Part shown: positions 10,429 to 21,100 of the stretch, in pieces
Numbering within the stretch: position 1 is the stretch's first letter
Layout of the letters: the number at the start of each line of letters is the position of its first letter
Notes under the pieces: generated by a model
What the model saw: the letters and a program-made list of their open reading frames with translations, nothing else
Database searches by the model: none
What the model was told of the DNA's origin: nothing
Source: Cliona cf. orientalis
Taxonomy: Eukaryota > Porifera > Demospongiae > Clionaida > Clionaidae
Direction: 5' to 3'
Assembly: GCA_963930775.1 (NCBI GenBank)
Contig: OZ005689.1
Span: forward strand, 28,346,044-28,410,043
DNA length: 64,000 nucleotides
Translations under genes and position numbers: made by a program

Positions 10429-11872
10429 ATGACCTATACACTTAAGCTTGGAGAAGCCATTTCTGAGAATCTTCAGCATCTTAAAACTTTAAAGTTTGAT
10501 CCGCATGTAAGACCTGTATGCATAAAAATAGAAATTTGAAATTTGAAAATCAAGATTATTTCCGATCAATATAAAGCCTAGATTTTTGCATCTATTATCT
10601 GTCATTAAAAATTTTGCAAAAGAGATTTTGAAATGGCCACAAAGTACCTTCATCTACAAGATATTACTCACAACATTGTTTTCAGTGCCTACACGTTTGA
10701 ATCCAGAGCTGATGTTTATAGAGCAAACAACCAGCTGGTAGATCAGGATAGGCTACAGCAGTACGAAAAATATCAAAGAAGTGCTCGTGTTGAGTGGTGT
10801 CCTTCACAAAGAATTGAAGAAGCTTGGTTTATGTGGGTTCTAATTATCCTTTATGATGAGCAAGGTATGCTTTCACATACTAACCTACATTGTGATTTTG
10901 GACACACATCTAAATGACGGGATATTGAGGGGCTTTGTGAAATGCTATGGAACCACCTTTCAAAGTTGCCAAACAAGTGGGTGATGCATAGTTGCCATAT
11001 CAAGGGATGTAAGGAATGTAACAGTTGATGGAAACGAAAAGTTGAAAAGACCTAAATGTGCAGCTCCACACAGCCGTATTCAGGTTCGTAGTGATTTACC
11101 AACTATTGTTCAATATTGTACGAAATATCCAACTTTGGGTGGAAAACATAAATCTTCCAGTCCTTATTGTGATGAGCACACTGTCACAGATGAGTGGTAT
11201 CAAATCAAGAAATGATGTGGATAATGATGTACAGTTAATTTCAAAATTTGATCAACATTTTATTGGTGAACTTCCAAAAAATGACGATTCTGTATTAGTT
11301 GGGTGTAAGAAACCAGAAAATAGGACAAAGTATTATTTAACCACAGCAGGAATGCTTGCACTTATTAGACCATGCGGCATTGTAATCAGTATGACAGAGA
11401 TGTTTACTTGTGAATCTCCCACACAAGTATTCTTATTTCTATTAAGAACATTTGTGCATGATACTGACAGTGTACTTCGTCTTCGTTACTTAGGGTACGA
11501 CAGAGCTTGTGATTTAAAACCATATTTGGTGAACCAGGCGAAAAAAGGCAGTGCTGGTGCTATTTTATTGCTGGAAAGGGTACAATTTCTTGTTGATAAG
11601 TTTCACTGTGAAAAACACACAGAACTAGCATGTATGCCACCTGAAAATGTGAGTATCACCCTTGCCTACCAAAATTTCCAGAAATGCATGGCACTAATAC
11701 AGAAAGCTGTGAACAAGGATTTCGCAGGTTGAATAGATATAAATATTCAACAAGATATATGACTAATATGACTATTTATAAACGAAACATTTACTTCTAT
11801 TTTATAAATGATGTGTTTAATAAACATCTTGAACAAAAGATTCAAGCAAATCAAAATACAGTGATGGAATAA
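10429..11872 (+). pseudogene. KDZ-type transposase, catalytic half, degraded
   Basis: The first exon may start at 10429 (Met-Thr-Tyr-Thr-Leu-Lys) after TATAAAA and end before GTAAGACC. Pieces at 10633-10917, 11058-11732 and 11684-11872 lie in different frames. They contain the KDZ core signatures: Pro-Cys-Gly-Ile-Val, then [10 protein letters not shown] (catalytic Asp), then Val-Asp-Lys-Phe-His with Lys-His-Thr-Glu, and finally Gly-Thr-Asn-Thr-Glu-x-Cys-Glu (catalytic Glu). At least two frame changes (about 10917-11058 and 11684-11732) and internal stops make this a pseudogene unless unrecognised introns exist. No terminal repeats were identified. Confidence 0.65.
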
Positions 11873-12300
11873 ACAGTATAGCAGAATAATAGTGTGTCCA
11901 ACATTGTATAAACAATTATATTTATATGAATCAATAGTCTATCTACTGTACGTAACTTTAACTAACTATTATTATGAGAAATATGTTTCATAATAATATT
12001 ATAATACTACTATTTTGTATCTCAGTGGTGATCATAACAATTATAGCAGGTAAATTCTATGAGCACTAATTCAAGTTGTTATTATGAAGTACCTATATTT
12101 CTATAATCTCAATGATTAATTTTAGTGTCATAATTACATGTATATACATCATTATTGATAAACCTTCATATTTGGTTTATGAAATATTATGACAATAATT
12201 TTAAAAAGTTAACTTTTGATGACCTGGTATCAAATTACATTGTCATACAAGTACTATGATACAATCGAAGAATATACCCGGCCTTTACTATTTTTTTTAA
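11873..12300. other. AT-rich spacer
   Basis: Very AT-rich sequence with ATAATATTA-type runs between the KDZ pseudogene and the LINE fragment. No coding signal is visible. Confidence 0.5.
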
Positions 12301-13187
12301 ATGTTAGAGTGCATAATAGGTATCGATAACATCATTAATTTTATTAAAGGAATAATGTATAGTGACAGCAGTGTTGTACTATTTGCTGATGATATAGCTC
12401 TATATCGAGTAATAACTTCCATTGAAGACTATGCACAGCTACAATCTGGCATCGATTCAATAGCTGATTGGGTGGATGAGAGTCGCCTTTCTCTCCAATC
12501 AGGTAAATGTCGTGCCATGCTGTTCAGCCGAAAGCATACCCCATCCCACCAACCACTGACTCTTAGGGCAATCAACTGGAATTTGTTATCAAGTATAAAT
12601 ATCTTGGACTGATCTTCTGCTCAAGCCTTCATTGGTCTGAGCATATTAACTTCATTTGCACTAAAGCAAGAAGGCTGATTGGACTATTATATAGAAGATT
12701 TTACGAATTTTCAGATTCTCAGTCGCTTCTCAAACTTTATTGTTCATTTATTCGCCCCCATATGGAGTATGCCTCGATCGTTTGGTCCCCTTATTTACTC
12801 AAGGACAAAACAGCTATTGAGAAAGTGCAACACTTCGCATTAAGAGTATGTCTAAAGGACTGGTCACTTAATTATGAAGAGTCACTAGATCTTACACAAC
12901 TGCCATTCCTGGAAGCACGAAGAGATAGTGCAAGCTTATGCTTCTTGTACATCATTCACCGGAATATGGATTTTGAAAGTGCTCCAAATGCAGCCAGATC
13001 TGTAGCACGGTTTACTAGGCATAGTAATAGCCACCAACTGCAATTGCCATTCTGTCGCACAACCCAATACCAACACTCATTTTTTTCCAAGAACAATTTC
13101 GGAATGGAACTCCCTGCCTGAAGGGCTGCTTACTAATAGTGTCACTCCCTCTTCATTCAGACAAGCTATCCTTTCAAACTCTCACTA
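12301..13187 (+). pseudogene. 5'-truncated non-LTR retrotransposon (LINE) reverse transcriptase fragment
   Basis: The fragment starts just before the reverse-transcriptase active site (Leu-Phe-Ala-Asp-Asp, at about 12382). It continues with the usual downstream region: a Leu-Gln-x-Gly-Ile-x-x-x-x-x-Trp helix, Ser-Leu-Gln-x-x-Lys-Cys and Phe-Ser-Arg-Lys. It then shows the thumb-like segment Arg-Pro-His-Met-Glu-Tyr-Ala-Ser-x-Val-Trp-x-Pro and the C-terminal Arg-x-x-x-Trp-Asn-Ser-Leu-Pro. These pieces are in three successive frames, changing near 12600 and 13080. The fingers subdomain and endonuclease are missing, as in a 5'-truncated insertion. The layout resembles CR1/L2 or Jockey-like elements. 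No poly-A tail or clear target duplication was found. Confidence 0.8.
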
Positions 13188-14390
13188 ACTTTTATAATTA
13201 CATACTATGCATCACTTATTTATTATAACTCTTTATGTCATAGCTTATTATTGTCTTTGTATAGGTACATGCTTGCATTAGCCCTTGGCTACTCATGTAT
13301 CTTCTGCATTTTGCAGGAATTCTATAGAAAAAAACTGCACTAAAATCTCTATCCATGTACATAACCCTATTATACTCTATAAATTGTAAAATTAATAAAA
13401 CATAAAGTGAGATATTATATAGGTGTAAAATTAATATTAAGTATGAAATTGAAATGCACGAAAATTGCAATTAGGGTGAGGATAACATACTAATTTTATA
13501 ACAATTTAGTATTAATAATTATGTGGTCTGTGATTTATAATTAGGAATAAACGAACCTTTTATCTAATAATATAAATGCACCATCTTTTAAGGATACTGA
13601 GAATTATGCTCTTATAATTGTCAGTACCTTTTATATGTTTAATGTTTCATGTACCTCTCCATCTATTATTAGTACATCGATCATCTTATTATTTTTGGGT
13701 CCACCTTTTCATTTTTAATGGCGACTTGCCGAATTCGGTTTAACTCACCAAATTAAATATTTGCCAATTGAATTTAAATTATGCATACGCGCCTACGGTG
13801 GTAGTGATTCAGAGTGCTAAATAATTTAAACCTCACCAATACCAATGGAGAGCCATTTTCTCTGCTATATGGTAATAAGTTTGAGTACCTGCAACTGTGT
13901 ATTATTTAAATGCAGAAATCAAAACTGATACATAGAAATAGTGTGGCATGTTGGTATGTGTCTAAGTATATAAGGTCAATTTGAAAATCCACCTGTGCTA
14001 CACAATAAAATTCAAGAATAAAATTTAATATAATTATGCTATGGGAATTATTATTTATAGCAATAATATTATATTACAGTAAATTAAATTTCAAAGCTCA
14101 AGATTTAATTATTCTTGTATAAAGGTTGCTCATAATTATAGCTATAATATTTTACAGTTTTTGATGTAAAACAGGGCAAGTGCTATATATACACTAAAGG
14201 CAGAGATAAATCCATTGCACCATCAGGAGTGCATGGGACATTTATTATTTTTATGGGTAAAACAATCCATTATCATAATGGCAAATGAGTAATTTCATCA
14301 TGTTTTACAGCAAAACAGGAAACCACAGGATTTGTTTCTTTACTACTTGTCCTAATGATAAAAAAGTGTGACACCTTGGTATGTTCCAGA
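13188..14390. other. AT-rich spacer leading into the satellite
   Basis: No gene is recognised. From about 14165 a diverged satellite unit is visible (CAAGTGCTATATATACACTAA, then CCATTGCACCATCAGGAGTG), so the array may have begun further left than its clear part. Confidence 0.45.
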
Positions 14391-15490
14391 CTTTATTGAG
14401 ATGATAGCAATTTCTAAATTCACTTGTGCTATGGTGGTTTCCTTCTCTCCTCTAGATAATATTATTGTCACAAATAATAATTATGCTATGGGAATTACTC
14501 CATAGGAATGTTATAGTTTCTCATATAATTCAGTCTACATTAAAGACCAGACAAACCCTTTGCACCAAGATGAGTTAATTTGTACATGACAATTTATTTT
14601 ATGGGAAAACCTGATATTATGGAAAAGTGAACACTATTTAGCAGCAACAACAGGAAACCACAGGATTTGTTTCTTTACTAGTTGCCCTAATGATAAAAAA
14701 GTGACACCTTGGTATGTTCCAGACTATTGAGATGAGAGCAATTTCTAAATTCACTTGTGCTATGGTGGTTTCCTTCTCTCCTCTAGATAATATTATTGTC
14801 ATAAGTATGCTATGGGAATTACTCCATAGGAATGTTATAGTTTCTCATAATATTATAATTCAGTCTACATTAAAGACCAGACAAACCCTTTGCACCAACA
14901 TGAGTATGTACATTACTTTTTATGGGAAAACCTGACATTATGGAAAAGTGAACACTATTTAGCAGCAAGAACAGGAAACCACAGGGTTTGTTTCTTTACT
15001 AGTTGCCCTAATGATAAAAAAGTGTGACACCTTGGTATGTTGCAGACTTTACAAAGATGACAGCAATTTCTAATTCACTTGCAATATGCTATGGTGGTTT
15101 CCTTCTCTCCTCAAGATAATAATAATATTATTGTCATAAGTATGCTATGGGAATTACTCCATAGGAATCATAATATAGTTTCTCATATAATTCAGTCTGC
15201 ATTAAAGGCCAGACAAACCCTTTGCACCAACATGAGTATCATAAAACCTGACATTATGGAAAAGTGAACACTATTTAGCAGCAAGAACAGGAAACCATGG
15301 CACAGGATTTGTTTCTTTACTAGTTGCCCTAATGATAAAAAGTGTGACACCTTGGTATGTTCCAGACTTTATTGAGATGAGAGCAATTTCTAAATTCACT
15401 TGTGCTATGGTGGTTTCCTTCTCTCCTCAAGATAATAATTATTATTATCATAAGTATGCTATGAGAATTACTCCATAGGAATGTTATAGT
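14391..15490. repeat. Satellite array, left part (period about 311-338 bp)
   Basis: About three and a half head-to-tail units carry recurrent landmarks: GACACCTTGGTATGTTCCAG, TGCTATGGTGGTTTCCTTCT, GAATTACTCCATAGGAATGT, TTCTCATATAATTCAGTCT, CAAACCCTTTGCACCAACAT and CAGGAAACCACAGG. The landmark TTCTCAT falls at 14518, 14842 and 15180, and would fall at 15491 where the Helentron begins. Units differ by small indels, mostly in ATAATATTATT runs. No unit encodes a recognisable protein. The array resumes at 26061. Confidence 0.9.
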
Positions 15491-15516
15491 TACCCCGCGC
15501 GCATGCGCAAGGGGTA
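15491..15516 (+). repeat. Helentron 5' terminus
   Basis: TACCCC and GGGGTA bracket a GCGCGCATGCGC core, giving a palindromic 5' end. The first 12 bases are the inverse of 26029-26040 at the other end, the asymmetric terminal inverted repeat expected of Helentrons. Confidence 0.85.
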
Positions 15517-15867
15517 AAGCAATCGGTTTGTCCGTCTGTCGTTGTTGTCGTCGGCACGAAAATCGCCAGATCTCGAGTTTTAGGCGTCTATGCGTGCTGT
15601 AAGCACAATCAATCGGTAGATATCGTTGAAAAATTAGTTTCTATGCGCTTGGAACTGCTGAAAATAACTCACTAGCGCTAAAAATCGTGCATTTTCTGTT
15701 CAGCATACCTGTGGTTTGTCGACCACACCCACTCCACTGGCATGTGCGCATGCGCCTGCGCATGCTCAAGCTCAGCATAGGAAAAGGTCGTCAAAAGCTG
15801 AGCTAACCACATGCTTTCGTAAAAGTTCAGGGTCTTGCATGCTAATGCTAGTTGTACTACTAGTGTC

Positions 15868-18149
15868 ATGGATCTCAGAAGAGAGCGAAAGCGTTCGCTT
15901 AAAGTTCGAGAGCAACAGGAAGCTGAACTTGAAAGAATACAAGCCACCAAGAAAAGGTATAGCCATCGGCGGAATAGACGTCTTTGTTTCTACCTATTAA
16001 ATTCTGATCATTTTCACTTTTGTAGGAGATATCAAAAAGACGCTGAAGCCAAGGCAGCTAAGCGCCAATCACCAGTTGTGCGACAGAAGGAGGCTGAGGC
16101 CATGGCAACAAAGCGCCAGTCGTCCAGTGTGCGACAGAAGGAGGCCGAGGCCAAGGCAGCGAAGCGCCAGTCGCCCAGTGTGCGACAGAAGGAAGCCGAG
16201 GCCATGGCAGCAAAGCGCCAGTCGCCCAGTGTGCGACAGAAGGAGGCAGAGGCCATGGCAGCGAAACGCCAGTCGCCCAGTGTGCGACAGAAGGAGGCAG
16301 AGGCCATGGCAGCGAAACGCCAGTCGCCCAGTGTGCGGCAGAAGGAGGCCGAGGCCAAGGCAACAAAGCGCCAGTTAGAGACGCTAGTAGAGAAAGAGGA
16401 AAGGAGGCAAAAGGATGCTGCATCAAAGAAACGGTAATACATTAGAATGTGCCAAATTTTTAGAAGAAATACGATATATACAATTATTGATAATATTATA
16501 CTCTTTTACATAGGAAACGAGCTTCACTAGATGATGACGCCAGAGGAAATCAGCGTCAAGAAGAGAGAATAGCACATAAGCAGAGAAGAATCGGGCAGAG
16601 TTCTACGTTATTTGCAGCTTCCCAGGCTTTTATTTCTGCTGTCAAGGAAGGACCAGACTATGTCTGTGTGTGCTGCAATCGATTAATGTACCGTAAAACA
16701 GTGCAACAGTTTAAAGAATTTAATTATAATAAAGCCCCCAGCGAATTTGTCATACCTACATCTGTGAGTGCACAGGAAAAGCAGTGGATTTGCAAGACGT
16801 GCCACAGTGTTCTGAAACGGGGAGTATTACCTGCTCAGGCCAAAGCGAACAATTTGAATCTTGATGACATTCCAATGGAACTATCAGATCTGAATCCACT
16901 GGAGATACGCCTCATTTCTCTTAGAATCCCCTTCATGAAAATGGTAGCACTTCCCTGTGGCAAGCAGCGTGCGATTCATGGGCCAGTTGTCAATGTACCC
17001 ACTGATCTCACTCCTGTGTGTACCCTTCTGCCAAGGCTTCCATCTCAAACACAGATGGTCCCTATGAAATTGAAGAGGAAGCTGTGTTACAAGGGACACT
17101 ATATGTACCAGTACGTTCGACCAGCAAAGGTACTTGCAGCTCTACAATGGTTGAAATTGAACAATTCATTGTACAAGGATGTAGAGATCAACAGTGACTG
17201 GGTCAGCGATTCTGCAAAGGATGATACCGAGCTCTGGGAGGCACTGTCAGCAGAACACTGCCCACCACCACCATCATCGCCAACAACAACCATCACAACA
17301 CCATCACAATCTATGAATGGTAAGCACATGCATATGTGTATATGTGTATGTTTATAGGATACTTATTTATTCAGTGTGCGCATGCATAAGTATGATCATG
17401 ATGCACATTTTTCTTGTTCATTCAGATGAAGCTATTTTGAATTCTCTTGCTCAAGAGAGAGGCTTTTCAGTTAGAGATGTACCAAGAGATGGTGACTGTC
17501 TCTTTTCAGCAGTGGCAGTACAACTGAACAGCCGTGGTATACAGCCTGGTGAGATAAGTCTGAGGGAGCAGCTTGTAGAATACCTAGAGGCACATCCGTA
17601 CACACATGATGGCTCTTCCCACTTCAGAAATTATATATCGGCCCCTGTAGTCAGTGATGACCCCAGCAATGCCGATACTGAGGCTCCAAGTGAACAAGAC
17701 AACGTCATCAGCTCCGTTGATGATCTTCAGCTGCGTCAGCAACTGAGATGGCTACACTACCTCGAGAGATTAAATGCAGGTGCTTGGGGGGATCATATAG
17801 CAGTTCAAGGACTGGCTGATATGCTCCATGTCGACATCCACATCATCTCAACCATTAATCCTGACATGGAGCTAATTAGAACATCTCACAATGCTCCTGT
17901 TGGAGTCATCCATCTTGGCTTGATAGGTCAGTTTCACTACCAGGCTCTTCAGAGAATTGATGAACATCATCATCCTGCCTGTAACCAAGTGTCAGTAAAT
18001 GGTCAGTCTGAATCAGAAGAGCATGACAAGGAATTTATTGAAGACCAAGAAGCATTTAAACATCAAGCTCAACTCAGAGGACTGCCTTATGATAGCTTCT
18101 TGCAGAGAGAAGATACGATTGATGCCACAACAGACAATGTGTTTAGCCT
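15868..18149 (+). CDS. Helentron protein, N-terminal part: coiled coil, DUF6570, OTU protease
   Basis: The proposed exons are 15868-15956, 16026-16433, 16514-17319 and 17426-18149. They join in frame through short introns (GTATAGCC..TTGTAG, GTAATAC..CATAG, GTAAGC..TTCAG). The first part is a charged helix (Arg-Glu-Gln-Gln-Glu-Ala-Glu-Leu) followed by about seven 17-residue repeats. Next comes DUF6570, the usual N-terminal domain of Helitron proteins, with Cys-x2-Cys and Cys-x2-Cys zinc pairs and conserved Arg-Ile-Pro-Phe-Met-Lys and Leu-Lys-Arg-Lys-Leu. The last part is an OTU cysteine protease with Asp-Gly-Asp-Cys-Leu-Phe (catalytic Cys near 17497) and a C-terminal His in Gly-Gln-Phe-His-Tyr. 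It leads into the Rep part, but the frame shifts by one base near 18141-18150, where Ala-Pro-Gly-Glu-Gly is expected. The ATG at 15868 is chosen because the helix begins there; 15835 is also in frame. Confidence 0.8.
16032..16373 (+). repeat. 51-bp coding minisatellite in the Helentron leader
   Basis: About seven near-identical 51-bp units encode a 17-residue repeat of the form Arg-Gln-Lys-Glu-Ala-Glu-Ala-Met-Ala-Ala-Lys-Arg-Gln-Ser-Pro-Ser-Val. Units differ mainly at Met/Lys, Ala/Thr and Pro/Ser positions. The high nucleotide identity between units points to recent expansion. Confidence 0.85.
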
Positions 18150-21100
18150 GGTGAAGGTCAAAAGCCAATCGGTATTCTCAGTGACAAGCACTTCGAGGAG
18201 ATGTGCAATCCTACAAAATATCCAACTGGAACATATGGACTCATTACAGAAAGGAAAACCAGGCTTACAGTGCGCAAGTACTTCAACCAACGTCTTCTTG
18301 ATGCTGATGGAAGATTTGCTAGGGATATTGAATATTTGCTAACAGCACAATATGCCGTTGAAAGCAAACAAGTTGCCGATGATGCCAGCATTGCAATGAG
18401 GCAAACTCGAGGTAGATTGCACAGAGGGCAGTTACTCACGGCAGGAGCTATCAGGAACCAACAGGTGGTATCAGACATGATTCAAAACGATTATGCGTAT
18501 CGCTTCCTGAAGAACGTAAGAGGTTCACCAGCTTACTTTCAAAGAGTCATGTATGATGTGCTAGGGATGATCAGACAGCTGGGAATTCCAACATGGTTTT
18601 TCACTCTCTCAGCGGCAGACATGCAGTGGCCAGATGTCATTCAAACAATAGCCAGACAGTATGGCACCATACTGACTGATGATGATGTCAAGACAATGTC
18701 TTTTGAAGAAAAGAGCAAATGGTTGAGACAAAATCCAGTCACTGCAGCCAGACATTTCCAGTATCGTCTCAACACTGTTTTTCAGATCTTCCTGAAGAGC
18801 ACAGCTCATCCAGTTGGTGAGCTAGTCGACTATGCAATCAGAATTGAATTTCAAGCAAGAGGATCCCCTCATACTCACACCATCCTCTGGATCAAGGATG
18901 CACCCAAGTTAAATGTCAACAGTGATGAAGAAGTGTGCAGCTTCATTGACCAGTATGTCAAATGCAACATCCCAGATGATGAAGAGCTGGCTCAATTGGT
19001 CTCCAAAGTTCAGAAGCACCGCCATTCAGCCACATGCAGGAGACATGGCAAGTGTCGATTCCACTATCCTCGTCCACCAAGCCCAAAGACAGTTATTGCT
19101 CGTCAGTCCACTGCTGCCACATATCCTGAAGAACAAGCTGAGCAGGCAGTGAAAGCCCTAGCTGCTGTGCGGAAAGTTCTGGATGATAAGGACACTCCTG
19201 AAGACATCAGCATGGATGAACTCCTTTTGAAAGCAAGAGTAACATCATCTGACATGTACCTATGTGGACTGAAGATTTGCTCCACAGAAAATAGTATTGT
19301 CATGCAGAGAAAACCATCAGAGTCATGGATCAACACCTACAATCCAGACATCATCAGAGTATGGAAAGCCAACATGGATCTGCAGTATATCCTAGATCCA
19401 TATGCATGTGTGATGTACATTGCTGCATACATGCTCAAAAGTGAACGATCCATGGGGGAACTACTGAAACAGGTGTCCAAAGAGTGTGGCAGTGAAGATA
19501 TCAGAACCCAGCTGAGGCGTCTTGGATCAGTCTTCCTCAACCATCGTGAAGTCAGTGCTCAAGAAGCAGTCTATAGAATTCTGTCATTGCCACTAAAGCA
19601 ACTGAGTAGGAAGGTTATTTTTATTAACACAGCTGCGAAGGAAGATCGAGTATCCCTGTTAAAGCCCATCAACCAGATTGAACACATGGATGAAGACTCA
19701 GAAGATATCTATCAGACTAGCCTGATTGACAGATATGCTGCTAGACCACATCAGCTTAATAGTATGTGCCTAGCAGAGTTTGCTGCTAACTACACCACTC
19801 GCAGTGGACAAGAGCTCTCAGAAGATGATACTACCGATGTATTACCGACAGTTGAGAATGGGAATAGGGGTAGATGTGAAAGCATCAAACTCCAGGGTGA
19901 CCTTGGACGAATGTACAAACGCAGGAGGGAAGCCATCATTCGCTTCCACCGATTCAACCAGGAGAAAGAGCCGAGCAAAGTGTACAGGTCCAAGATAATG
20001 CTGTATGTTCCATGGAGGGATGAAAGCTCAGACCTACTGAGTGGATATATGGACTTTCGCAGTCATTATGAAGATAAGATGGATGACATTTTGGAGAACA
20101 AGCGGAAGTATACTCAAAATGCCACCGAGATTGATGAAGCCATTGATGATCTGACCGAGCATGGACCACCCCAGCACGCATGGGACCAAGTAGCTCCAGG
20201 TGCAGCAGAACAGCAAGCACAAGTTGAAGCAGAGGGAGCTGAGGAAATGAGACGCATTGAACAGGAAGATTTGGATGCCAATGCAGCCCTTTTCCAGCAA
20301 CAATCAACCCCCTTGCTACAGAGGTTTGACTTGGAAACAAACAGGGAGCTGATTCCACCTGATAAGTACCGTGAGCTCATGAGAGGACTCAACACCAAGC
20401 AGAGGCAAGCTGTGAACTTTCACAGGAGGTGGTGTAAAGACGCTGTTATTGCAATGAAGAAAGGTGAAGCCATCAAACCATATAGAGTCTTTCTCAGTGG
20501 TCCTGGTGGAGTAGGAAAGAGTTACGTCATCTCCCTTATACACAGAGATACTATAAAATTATTGCGCCTCTCCGGACAAGTAGAACCTGAGGATGTTACT
20601 GTGTTACTGACAGCACCCACTGGAGTTGCAGCTTTCAACATCCAGGGGATGACAGTGCATTCTGCACTTCTACTTGGCACATCCAAATTTGCGATCCAGC
20701 CTCTCACTCAAGACAAGCTCAATACCCTCAGAACAAAGCTATCTAATCTGCAACTGCTCATCATTGATGAGATCTATATGGTCGGATCCAACATGCTGTT
20801 GCAAATTCACAAGCAACTCCAACAGCTGAAAGGTAAAGGAGATGATACAACCTTTGGAAATATCAGTATACTTGCCGTTGGTGACCTTTACCAACTACGA
20901 CCAGTAGCACAGCCACATGTGTTTGCACAGGTTGGTGATGCCTATGCTCGACTCCACAAGTCTGACTCCCTCTGGTTAGATGAATTCAAGATGATTGAGC
21001 TGGATGAGATAATGAGACAAAGAGGGGATAGCCAGTTTGCCCAACTTTTGTGTCGAGTACGCACTGCCACCTGCACTGATGAGGACATCAAAGTACTAGA

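Noticed and set aside
14391-15490. CRISPR-like array or gene family in the satellite
   Set aside because: Units are over 300 bp, contiguous, without spacers and without conserved open frames. This is an ordinary eukaryotic satellite.
16032-16442. Three long frames opposite or shifted to the 51-bp repeats
   Set aside because: They are shadows of the in-frame minisatellite. Only the plus frame joins the neighbouring Helentron exons.
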